From contig JAGVUR010000189.1 of assembly GCA_019136135.1 (NCBI GenBank), forward strand, positions 1 through 59,204: a stretch of 59,204 nt of DNA, written 5' to 3'. Positions within the stretch are counted from its first letter, which is position 1, and every line of letters begins with the position of its first letter. The notes below the pieces were generated by a model. That model saw only the letters and a list, made by a program, of their open reading frames with translations, did no database searches and was not told where the DNA came from. Of this stretch, positions 52,299 through 59,204 are shown piece by piece. Both the position numbers and the translations under genes were made by a program. The stretch is from Verrucomicrobiota bacterium. GTDB lineage: Bacteria > Verrucomicrobiota > Lentisphaeria > Oligosphaerales > Oligosphaeraceae.

Positions 52299-55200
52299 AT
52301 GATGAGGTTCTTATTGACCGGTCTTTCGTTGTTGTCGCTGGCGGTTTTGGGTCAGCAATACTGGGAAAAGTACAAGGGCGAGGTGGTCAAGGATCCCGCC
52401 CTCATTCGATTCTATACTTTCGAAGGATTGACGGAAGAGACACGGCAAATCCCGTCGCTGGGCAAGGAAAATTTCCCGTTGCTGCTAGACGAAGGTGTGA
52501 TGCCCGAGGTGGTTCCGGGACGGTTCCCCGGCAAAACCGCCATCCGGTTGGACAAGCACAGCTTGAAGGCGGAACGATTCGAATTGGATGATCAGGTCTT
52601 CACGGCGCAAATGTGGATTAAGATCAACGGCGTCGGAACCCATCGTGGCAATGATGGGGTGACGAACGGGACGCTGATGGCGATCGGCGTTGGATATTGG
52701 GACGGCTGGAGGATTACCATACACCTTCCAAGGATGGTGCCCAATTTGGAGTTGGGGCGTCCAAGGGGGATCAACTCCTTCGGAGTTTCAGGCCGTGCTA
52801 CCTTGTTGCAAGGGCAATGGCAGCATATCGCCGTGTCCTGGGATGGAAAGCAACTCAGGTTCTATACCAATGGAAAGCTGACGGGGCAAGCCGATTACGA
52901 TACGCCGTATACGGATCCCGGGGATGCCAAGTTCGTGATCGGATTTAACGGCTATGGAGTCGGTTCCACGAATTTCGACGTTGACCAGGTCATGGTTCAC
53001 AAGCGTTGCCTTTCTGCAGGCGAAGTCGCGATTTGGATGCTTGGCGAATTGGGTTCTTCGCCGGAGCTGGTGAAGTCATTGGACGCGATTCAGGAAGACG
53101 GGGTGAGGAAGGAGGCAGAGGCCGCAGAGGCGAAAATCTCTGCCTTGATGGATGACCGCAATGTGCCCGGCACGCTAAAAACCTGGCTTGTCTGCCAATT
53201 TGCCTCGGCTTCCAAGTTGTTGGAACGACTTGATCCGACGAGCCTCGCCGCAAACGAAACCCCGGATTTCCTGATGAATTTGGCGTTGAGTAACATTCTA
53301 GCCAGATTGCGCTATGACAAGAACTTGCGCTTGTCACAGGAAATCCTTGAAGCTTTGTTGCGGCAAAACCTGAGTTCTGAAGACCGTTGTCTGGTTCAGG
53401 CTCGATTGATGGTCTTTGATTTTCAGGATGGAAACAAGGATCGTGCCCAAGATCGCCTGAATGAAATACTTGGTACGAAGGATATTTCCCAGGAAACCCA
53501 CTATGAACTGGCGAATATCTTGCGTGGTGAAAAGTTGTATGGAGAGGCTCGTTCGATCTACGCTAAGATTTCGAATGATCCTGGCTCGCCTCGTCAGCTG
53601 CGCGGTTTGGCAGGCTTGGCGTCTGCCCAGACCTATTTGCTGAGCGGCGATTATGAATCTGCGCGGCGTGGATTTGAGTCGGTTGACGGATTGGGTGAAG
53701 CGATACTTCCGCATCATCGTCTTGGGGCTCGTGAATGCGCCGCCGAATCGCTTCGATTGTCCCAGGGGAAGCCGGCACGTGATCCCGAGGCGAATCGCCG
53801 GCGTCCAGCCGTGCCCGTCATCCCGGAGTTGTCGGTGCATGTATCGCCCAAGGGGGACGATGCGACAGGTGTCGGCAGCAAGGAAAAGCCATTGCGTACG
53901 ATTCAGGCAGGCTTGGACAAGGTTCGCCAGTTGCGGAAGGATTCTCCGAATCAAGCATCCGCCTTGGTCCTTGGGGGCGGAACGTACTTTATGGAGAACA
54001 CCATCGTCTTGGACAAGGAGGATGGAGGCACGGAAAACGCTCCGTTTTCGATCATGGCCGCCCCGGGCGAAAAGCCCGTGCTCTGTGGCGGCTTTGTGCT
54101 TAAGGGGTTTGACAAGGTGACTGACGCGAAGGTTCTGGAGCGTGTTTCGCAAGAAGCGGCGTCGAAACTGGTCGTTTGCGATTTGGCGGGTGCCCCGATC
54201 GAACTGAAGCCAGAGGAACTTCCTCGTGCCGAACTATTCAGCCAACATGTCCCGTTGGAACCGGCTCGTTGGCCCAATTCAGGTTTTGTGATGACGGGGC
54301 AGCCGTTCAGGGACGAGGATGGCAAGACCACGTCCTTCATGCATCTGGAGGATCAGCTCGAAAAGTGGCAAGCCTCGCAAGATATCTGGCTTAATGGATA
54401 CTGGACGTTCCTTTGGGCGTCGGATACCGTCAAGGTCAAGGGAGTGGACTTGGAGTCAAAGACAATTTTTCTGGGCTGGCAGCCCATGTACGGGGTGACC
54501 CAAGACCGCCCGTATTTTGCGTTCAATTTCCTGGAGGCGATCGACCGGCCCGGGGAGTGGTTCCTAGATCGAATCGAACGAAAACTCTATCTCTATCCAG
54601 AAGCTGGGACCGACTTGTCGCGGCTCGAGCTGTCCGCCCTCAAAAAGCCATTCTTCGTGCTAAACGACGTCAATTGGGTGACGATCCACGGCTTGGTATT
54701 CGACCTGAGCCAGGCGACCGCCATGGAAGTCAACCGGGGAAACCAAGTCAGAATCTCCGGAAATACGTTCTCGCGGCTGGCAAGGCTGGCGCTCAAGGCA
54801 GATGACATGACCAATTCCATGTTCTATGGCAACGATTTCCATACTCTGGGAGCAGGGGGAATGAGAATTTTCGGCGGAAACAGGAAGACGCTTGAAGCCG
54901 GAAACAACAATATCGAAAACAACTGGGTTCGGGATTTTTCAAGGTTGGACAGAACCTATACCCCAGCAATCCTGCTCGGCGGATGCGGAAACAGGCTCGC
55001 ACACAACTTGTTCCACGATTCGCCGCACCATGCGATCAGACTCGAAGGAAACGACCATGTGATCGAGTACAACGATGTCCATTCCGTCGTCTATGAAGCC
55101 GATGACCAATCGGGAATCGACATGTGGTGGAACCCATCCTACCAGGGAAATGTGATGAGGTACAACTTCTGGCATCATATCGGTTCGGGACATACTATCG

Positions 55201-55820
55201 CCGGACAATCGGGAATCAGGCTTGACGACGCCATCTGCCATGTGCTGATGTACTCCAATATCTTCTTCTGCGCGGCTGACGGGCACTTCGGAGCAATCCA
55301 AATCCACGGCGGAAAAGACAATGTGGCGGACAATAACCTCTTCGTGGCTTGCCAAGCCGCACTCTCATTCTCGACCTGGGGAGACGATCGCTGGAACAGC
55401 ATCTTCACCGATAGGGAAGACCTGAAGCATCGGCTCTACAAGGAAGTCAATATCGATCAACCTCCCTATTCGACAAAGTATCCCTGGCTCAAAGACCTGA
55501 AACTGAACAATGGGCGAAACTTCGCCTGGCGAAACCTCTTGGTTCGATGCAATGAAGTCGCCTTGAGACGAGGCAAAAGACAGGAATTCCTCGACACGAT
55601 CGATTCTAAGGATGCAAAGGCTTTTCTCGTTGGAGACACCCTCGAATCGATGGATCAGGCTTTCAGCCAGCAGCACTGGGCGCAATTTACCCAAATCTCG
55701 GCGCTCCGACCGATTCCCTTCGAGGAAATCGGATTGTATGACGACCCCAATCGGGCATCAAAACCCACGGTCGCCGAAATGCGTGCCATAACCCCGAACT
55801 ACAAGGGTACACGCAAATAA
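52299..55820 (+). CDS. Secreted LamG/TPR-like/right-handed beta-helix protein, GH141-like
   Basis: A 1173-residue exported protein (signal MMRFLLTGLSLLSLAVLGQ). Domains: concanavalin/LamG-type sandwich (~35-240, with WQHIAVSWDGKQLRFYTNGK), a helical-repeat region (~280-490), and a right-handed parallel beta-helix (~510-1170) starting VSPKGDDATGVGSKEKPLRTIQAGL, with GGGTYFMENTIVLDKEDGGT, YNDVHSV, GIDMWWNP and HGGKDNVADNN coils. The helix part resembles GH141-like and related beta-helix enzymes, so glycan hydrolysis or binding is likely; active residues are not assigned. The start is uncertain: GGAGG lies 1-4 nt before ATG 52299/52302, while GTG 52287 has a weak site. From about 54400 codon use switches to A/C-rich. 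Confidence 0.8.
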   Translation: MMRFLLTGLSLLSLAVLGQQYWEKYKGEVVKDPALIRFYTFEGLTEETRQIPSLGKENFPLLLDEGVMPEVVPGRFPGKTAIRLDKHSLKAERFELDDQVFTAQMWIKINGVGTHRGNDGVTNGTLMAIGVGYWDGWRITIHLPRMVPNLELGRPRGINSFGVSGRATLLQGQWQHIAVSWDGKQLRFYTNGKLTGQADYDTPYTDPGDAKFVIGFNGYGVGSTNFDVDQVMVHKRCLSAGEVAIWMLGELGSSPELVKSLDAIQEDGVRKEAEAAEAKISALMDDRNVPGTLKTWLVCQFASASKLLERLDPTSLAANETPDFLMNLALSNILARLRYDKNLRLSQEILEALLRQNLSSEDRCLVQARLMVFDFQDGNKDRAQDRLNEILGTKDISQETHYELANILRGEKLYGEARSIYAKISNDPGSPRQLRGLAGLASAQTYLLSGDYESARRGFESVDGLGEAILPHHRLGARECAAESLRLSQGKPARDPEANRRRPAVPVIPELSVHVSPKGDDATGVGSKEKPLRTIQAGLDKVRQLRKDSPNQASALVLGGGTYFMENTIVLDKEDGGTENAPFSIMAAPGEKPVLCGGFVLKGFDKVTDAKVLERVSQEAASKLVVCDLAGAPIELKPEELPRAELFSQHVPLEPARWPNSGFVMTGQPFRDEDGKTTSFMHLEDQLEKWQASQDIWLNGYWTFLWASDTVKVKGVDLESKTIFLGWQPMYGVTQDRPYFAFNFLEAIDRPGEWFLDRIERKLYLYPEAGTDLSRLELSALKKPFFVLNDVNWVTIHGLVFDLSQATAMEVNRGNQVRISGNTFSRLARLALKADDMTNSMFYGNDFHTLGAGGMRIFGGNRKTLEAGNNNIENNWVRDFSRLDRTYTPAILLGGCGNRLAHNLFHDSPHHAIRLEGNDHVIEYNDVHSVVYEADDQSGIDMWWNPSYQGNVMRYNFWHHIGSGHTIAGQSGIRLDDAICHVLMYSNIFFCAADGHFGAIQIHGGKDNVADNNLFVACQAALSFSTWGDDRWNSIFTDREDLKHRLYKEVNIDQPPYSTKYPWLKDLKLNNGRNFAWRNLLVRCNEVALRRGKRQEFLDTIDSKDAKAFLVGDTLESMDQAFSQQHWAQFTQISALRPIPFEEIGLYDDPNRASKPTVAEMRAITPNYKGTRK

Positions 55821-55897
55821 TCGCTTCGCCAAAAACTGTGATGGGACTTGGGGACTATGGGACTTTTGTCGTTGGGTTTTGTAATCTGAAAGTGCGC

Positions 55898-55942
55898 AAA
55901 AAAAGGCAGCCTTCCGAGTGGGATTCGATTCGGAAGGCTGCC
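55898..55942 (-). terminator. Intrinsic terminator of the TMEM43-like gene
   Basis: Read on the minus strand, a perfect 13-bp stem (GGCAGCCTTCCGA with its complement; 55905-55917 and 55930-55942) is followed by seven T residues (A run 55898-55904 on the plus strand), 26 bp after the stop codon. On the plus strand there is no T-run. Confidence 0.92.
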
Positions 55943-55967
55943 ATGACGTTAGAGTGATCTCAGTCCG

Positions 55968-57212
55968 TTATGCGGCTGCTGCCTTGGCGGCGTCAAGTTC
56001 TTTCTTCTTTTTAACGATCATGTAGATCGCGCCTGCAGCGATGGCAAGCAGGAGGATGCCGAGAAGAGGTCTGTAGACGATCCAAGCGATTGCAATGGTC
56101 ATTAGAGTACATGGGGTGGCAATCAAGAAGGCTAAGAGACTAGTACCGATGCCAATGATGTTGCCGATGAAGGGGACAATGTCGCCCAGGACCGACAAGG
56201 GTTTGAAGACCATCGATAGTCCAATGAACATGCAGAGGAAACCAACGAGTCTCAAGAACCAGGTCAGGGTTCTGTTGGAAGCTTGGGCGGCTGCAAACAT
56301 GGCATCGGCAGTATGGATGCCATCCTTGAGTTCGAGGATTTTGTTTCCATTTGATGCGACATATGCTGCGAATGTGTTGCTCTTTTGGACTGCGATCAGA
56401 CTGATGTCATGTGGTTTCACGATGGAGAATTTGTATCGTGTTGCTCCGATGACATCTGCGGGCGCGGGCGCGGGCGCAGCCGCTGTGGTTTGGTTTGGAT
56501 CTGTTGGGGTTGCTGCTTCGGCTGCAGGCGTTGCGTTTGCAGCAGCAGGCGTGATGATGACGTAATCGCCATCGATTCGTGCGTTTGGCCCGAGTTGTTC
56601 GGGGAGCTTGAATCCTTCGGGAAAATTGTAGGTTTTTTTGTCGCCGATTTTGTTGATGATTTCAGTGGTGAGCGAAAATGCCCCGAGCTTCACATTTTCT
56701 GCCTGCTTGACTTGATCCTTGAGGAGAGTTCCTGAGTTGCGATAGGAATCGCGTGCGGCAGGATCCTTGAACTCGCTTGAGTCGACAGGTTCGGAGACCC
56801 ATTCTTTCGAGTAGGAATAGGTTGTGATGCGTTCGACTCCACCGCCGAGTTTCTTGACTTCCTTGGTTTCGGAATCTTCGGTCCACTGGTAGATTTCTCC
56901 GTTTCTTGAGAGTCTGATTGCGACTTCGGAGATGCCGAAGGTTGGGTCGCTGAGTATGTCGTCTGTTTCGGCCTTGCCTGTGAGATGGACAAGTTTGCTT
57001 TCATTTTCAGGTAGAACCTGGTCTGCCTGGATTGAGATGGTTGCGCCTTGCCCTTCCTTCAAAGCCCTGGAGCGCTTGACTGCGCGACCCTCGTTTAGCC
57101 AAAGAACAGGAAAGCCAATGACGAAGATGATGATGCCAATGAAAACGCCCTTGATTGCACCGCCAAGGCGGGAAAACCAAGATTCGCTGGAACGCTCGGT
57201 GTACTGTGACAT
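55968..57212 (-). CDS. TMEM43-family membrane protein
   Basis: A 414-residue inner-membrane protein of the TMEM43 family. The first helix (~20-40, GAIKGVFIGIIIFVIGFPVLW) is followed by the conserved WLNEGRAVKRSRALKEG. A large periplasmic-type domain runs to ~300, with an Ala/Pro-rich insert (~230-260). Three more helices lie near the C-terminus (WFLRLVGFLCMFIGLSMVF, FIGNIIGIGTSLLAFLIATP, IVYRPLLGILLLAIAAGAIYMI). The last residues are Lys/Ala-rich. The function in bacteria is unknown. AAGGAG precedes ATG 57212. A full palindromic repeat copy begins 44 bp upstream. Confidence 0.92.
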   Translation of the reverse strand: MSQYTERSSESWFSRLGGAIKGVFIGIIIFVIGFPVLWLNEGRAVKRSRALKEGQGATISIQADQVLPENESKLVHLTGKAETDDILSDPTFGISEVAIRLSRNGEIYQWTEDSETKEVKKLGGGVERITTYSYSKEWVSEPVDSSEFKDPAARDSYRNSGTLLKDQVKQAENVKLGAFSLTTEIINKIGDKKTYNFPEGFKLPEQLGPNARIDGDYVIITPAAANATPAAEAATPTDPNQTTAAAPAPAPADVIGATRYKFSIVKPHDISLIAVQKSNTFAAYVASNGNKILELKDGIHTADAMFAAAQASNRTLTWFLRLVGFLCMFIGLSMVFKPLSVLGDIVPFIGNIIGIGTSLLAFLIATPCTLMTIAIAWIVYRPLLGILLLAIAAGAIYMIVKKKKELDAAKAAAA

Positions 57213-57256
57213 GCTTGATGCTCCTTGATGATTGCCAAAAATTGTGTTGGTTACTC

Positions 57257-57414
57257 TGAGGAGCCGTTAAAAAATTAAGTTTACATTTCCAGTTTCTTTT
57301 GGCCGCCTTTCCCCCGTCCTGTCAGTCGCGTATGCGCATACGCTCTTTCTAGGACAGGGGAAAAACAGCTCAAAACAATTCCGGAACTGTTCCTTAATTT
57401 TTGAACGACTCCTA
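57257..57414. repeat. Palindromic MITE-like element, full copy 2 (inverted)
   Basis: About 158 bp, the same element as 25433-25591 in the opposite orientation. It keeps both terminal repeats (AGGAGCCGTTAAAAAATTAA at the left, complement of AGGAGTCGTTCAAAAATTAA at the right) and the central GCGTATGCGCATACGC. It lies upstream of the TMEM43-like gene. Confidence 0.87.
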
Positions 57415-57886
57415 AAACTTTAAAAAATCAGAATTCGTTTTATTTCGGTTTGATTGAGTAAAAAAAGACTTACAATGGAGAATGGTTCTTCAAAACTCTC
57501 AGTTTTTTTATGTAATGACCTTTCCCGAACTAATGCTTCGGAAAGGCTCCAGCTATTCTTTGGCAGGTTGCGTTTCTATAGAACCTGCATCCTTATCAAC
57601 GATTTTTTACATTAGTTCATTATTTATCATTTGCAAGAAGCAACCATTGATTTTATCTGGCCAATTCCACTTTCCGTGAAATGGCCAATGCGAAGTGCAG
57701 ACACGTTTTTATTGTAATAGTCAACCAGTGTTCTTATTTCATCTTGTTCAGGAGTCATCCAAAAATGTTTTGTTGACGATGGGAATCTTTTTGTCATATG
57801 TACTAGACAATTTATTTGCAGTGCTTATTTTAGGTTATGAATCTCAGTTGATGCATGAAGTGAACAAAGCAGACCAAGTTTTATAG
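57415..57886. other. AT-rich gene-free region
   Basis: About 470 bp clearly richer in A/T than its surroundings. Two short plus-strand frames (57482-57679 and 57695-57886, 65 and 63 residues) have no ribosome site and composition unlike real genes, so I do not annotate them. It probably holds the promoter of the HprK-like/PqqD-S26 genes, and could hide a short peptide gene, but I see no convincing one. Confidence 0.5.
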
Positions 57887-58738
57887 ATGTCAAGGGAATT
57901 AGTGACTCGATTGGAATTAAGCGGCGGCGAGTCGTTGCATTTAGGGGCTCGCGGTCGTCGTGCGTGCCGCAGTTTACATGATTTGAGTGTGATGATTGAT
58001 AGCCGTTGTGTTTCGGCTTCTTTGGACAGTTGCGGGAGCATCTTGTTTGACGGCGAATTGCGTTCGGAATACACTGGTTTGCCGCGACGAGGCGGCGTTG
58101 CCCGTACGGGAATATCGTCGGATGGTCGTTTCGCGGTATTGACTGATGGGGCTTACTTGCCGTATCAGTCAGGCGAGTGGCCGATGATGCTTCGCTTGGG
58201 GATGTTGTCTTGCTTGGCTCGCGGTCAATCAATTTTTCCGGTTCATGGTGCGTTGCTGGAGACTGGCGGAGGGCATGGAGTGTTGTTGTTTGGTCGTAGC
58301 GGGATAGGCAAGACGACGACGGTATCCCGTTATCGTGCCGCCGGCGGCGTCTGTCGTTCGGACGATTTCAACTTATGCCAATGGGATGGTCGTCGTTTGA
58401 TTGTGTATCCGATGCCAACATGTTCTTACTACTGCGTCAATTGGACGCCGAAGTTGCGTTATTTCTATTCCCCTGGCGTTGTCATTGATGGTTTATGGTG
58501 GTTGCAGCGTGGTGACCGCGAGTCTGTGGTACGCATTTCTGAGCACGAGTGGTTGGCTGCGTTGTCCCATGCGATTTCGTTTCACTGGATATGGGTATTT
58601 CGGTCGTTGCCTGCTAAGCCTAAGCGTGAACTTGGGGAGCGGGTATTGGATTTGGCATTGACTTTGAAGGGGGCTTTCGCCCACGAGTCATTGCTGGCTA
58701 GTTTGGACGGTGACATAATGGACGTGTTTCGGCGATGA
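57887..58738 (+). CDS. HPr-kinase-like P-loop protein
   Basis: A 283-residue soluble protein. The second half has the HprK/P-like core: PVHGALLE (~118-126), Walker A LLFGRSGIGKTTTVSRY (P-loop 136-144) and the SDDFN acidic motif (158-162). It lacks the N-terminal domain and C-terminal signature of true HPr kinase, as in the HprK-like proteins of peptide-modification clusters, where they are thought to help process or phosphorylate a peptide. ATG 57887 has no clear ribosome site. The stop overlaps the next start (ATGA, 58735-58738), so it is translationally coupled to the PqqD-S26 fusion. Function is inferred from family and context. Confidence 0.8.
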   Translation: MSRELVTRLELSGGESLHLGARGRRACRSLHDLSVMIDSRCVSASLDSCGSILFDGELRSEYTGLPRRGGVARTGISSDGRFAVLTDGAYLPYQSGEWPMMLRLGMLSCLARGQSIFPVHGALLETGGGHGVLLFGRSGIGKTTTVSRYRAAGGVCRSDDFNLCQWDGRRLIVYPMPTCSYYCVNWTPKLRYFYSPGVVIDGLWWLQRGDRESVVRISEHEWLAALSHAISFHWIWVFRSLPAKPKRELGERVLDLALTLKGAFAHESLLASLDGDIMDVFRR

Positions 58739-59204
58739 AATTGAACGAGACGATCATATTCAGGCATGATGGGGAAGGTGCGTTGCTATACAATCCCGAG
58801 GACGGGACGCTGACTCGAGTGAATGCGACGGGCGTATTCATCTGGCGTTGCCTTGGCGCGGGGCTTGACGAGGACGAAATCGTCTCCAAGTTCGAGTCCG
58901 CCCTTGGAGACAAGGCGCCTGCCGACTTGCGTAGCGAGGTGCAGAAGTTTCTGGGGATGCTGGCAGGAAAAGGGTTCCTTTTGGGGTTCAGCGGCGAGAG
59001 GGTTGAGATGCCATTGGTGTCGTTGGATGCGACGAGCAGCAGCATTGGTTCGGCAAGCCGTCCGTTGTACGAATTGCGCAGCATGCATCGTGTGTTTGTT
59101 CCTGGTGACGCATTGGTGCTTGAGGAGCGTGCATTTGAGTCATTTGTCCCAGGTGATATCGTGGCATTTTACCCCAAAGGTCGCGGCGAGGCTGGAACTG
59201 TTCA
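58735..59204 (+). CDS. PqqD domain fused to S26-type signal-peptidase-like domain (partial)
   Basis: The frame stays open to the window end, giving 156 residues. Residues ~1-85 are PqqD-like: LLYNPEDGTLTRVNATG, VFIWRCLG and DEDEIVSKFE match the winged-helix fold that binds leader peptides in RiPP pathways. From ~108 the pattern RPLYELRSMHRVFVPGD..VPGDIVAFYPKGRG resembles the start of S26/S24-type peptidases, with S116 as candidate nucleophile; the usual SMxP proline is absent. The window stops at GTV-, where an HR motif would be expected. It starts inside the HprK-like stop codon. Likely role: recognition and cleavage of a peptide; partner genes lie beyond the window. Confidence 0.75.
   Translation, partial: MKLNETIIFRHDGEGALLYNPEDGTLTRVNATGVFIWRCLGAGLDEDEIVSKFESALGDKAPADLRSEVQKFLGMLAGKGFLLGFSGERVEMPLVSLDATSSSIGSASRPLYELRSMHRVFVPGDALVLEERAFESFVPGDIVAFYPKGRGEAGTV

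Noticed and set aside
57482..57886. Two short frames in the AT-rich gap as a RiPP precursor
   Set aside because: No ribosome sites, no leader/core layout, and amino acid content typical of random AT-rich DNA.

Overview
The window reads as a stretch of chromosome from an anaerobic, polysaccharide-degrading bacterium of the PVC superphylum. Lentisphaerota (Victivallales-like) is the best guess. This is inferred from the gene mix: many Gfo/Idh/MocA oxidoreductases, two DUF4838 proteins, a PcRGLX-type lyase, a GH106 rhamnosidase, secreted SGNH and beta-helix proteins, a Hanks kinase with a huge extracytoplasmic part, and no SusC/SusD pair. Two rubrerythrins, a PerR-type regulator and a [4Fe-4S] aldo/keto reductase point to an anaerobe that handles occasional peroxide stress. 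No taxonomic marker long enough for placement was compared; the 23S tail and 5S at the left edge could be used.

Layout. 1-407: 3' end of a 23S rRNA gene, spacer, 5S rRNA and a strong terminator. 535-16772: a carbohydrate island with a GDPD-like phosphodiesterase, a PcRGLX/YetA-like lyase, a ROK kinase, two Gfo/Idh/MocA enzymes, an unassigned secreted hydrolase, a DHS-like protein paired with an Fe-S aldo/keto reductase, and a GH106 alpha-L-rhamnosidase. Together these suggest use of rhamnogalacturonan or other rhamnose-rich glycans. 16866-23117: an unknown membrane protein, a beta-CASP nuclease, a deacetylase-like protein and another Gfo-like enzyme. 23224-27337: glycolysis (pgk, tpiA), then an ECF sigma factor with its anti-sigma factor. 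27338-27875: a repeat-rich gap. 27876-36077: Gfo-like enzyme, ABC-F ATPase, DUF4838 protein, the rubrerythrin-perR operon, an IS4-type transposase and a sugar isomerase-like gene. 36227-41409: a secreted operon with two tandem GH43 copies, an EEP hydrolase and a DUF4838 protein. 41416-47301: M18 aminopeptidase, tRNA-Gly(CCC), and a minus-strand cluster (EamA transporter, SGNH hydrolase, DUF1893, rubrerythrin, metallophosphoesterase). 47585-55820: a glucuronokinase-like GHMP kinase, a 1201-residue Ser/Thr kinase and a LamG/beta-helix protein. 55968-59204: a TMEM43-like protein, then the start of a cluster with an HPr-kinase-like protein and a PqqD domain fused to an S26-type peptidase domain, cut by the window end.

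The most unusual signals are four. First is the HprK-like plus PqqD-S26 pair at the right edge. Second is an imperfectly palindromic element of about 158 bp, present as two full copies and one exact half copy. Third is a 9/10-bp GC-rich minisatellite bracketed by 24-bp direct repeats. Fourth is a repeated switch of strand composition inside single plus-strand genes. Plus-strand genes are generally G/T-rich and minus-strand genes A/C-rich in their sense strand, as expected for a replichore with strong skew, but the 3' parts of several plus-strand genes flip.
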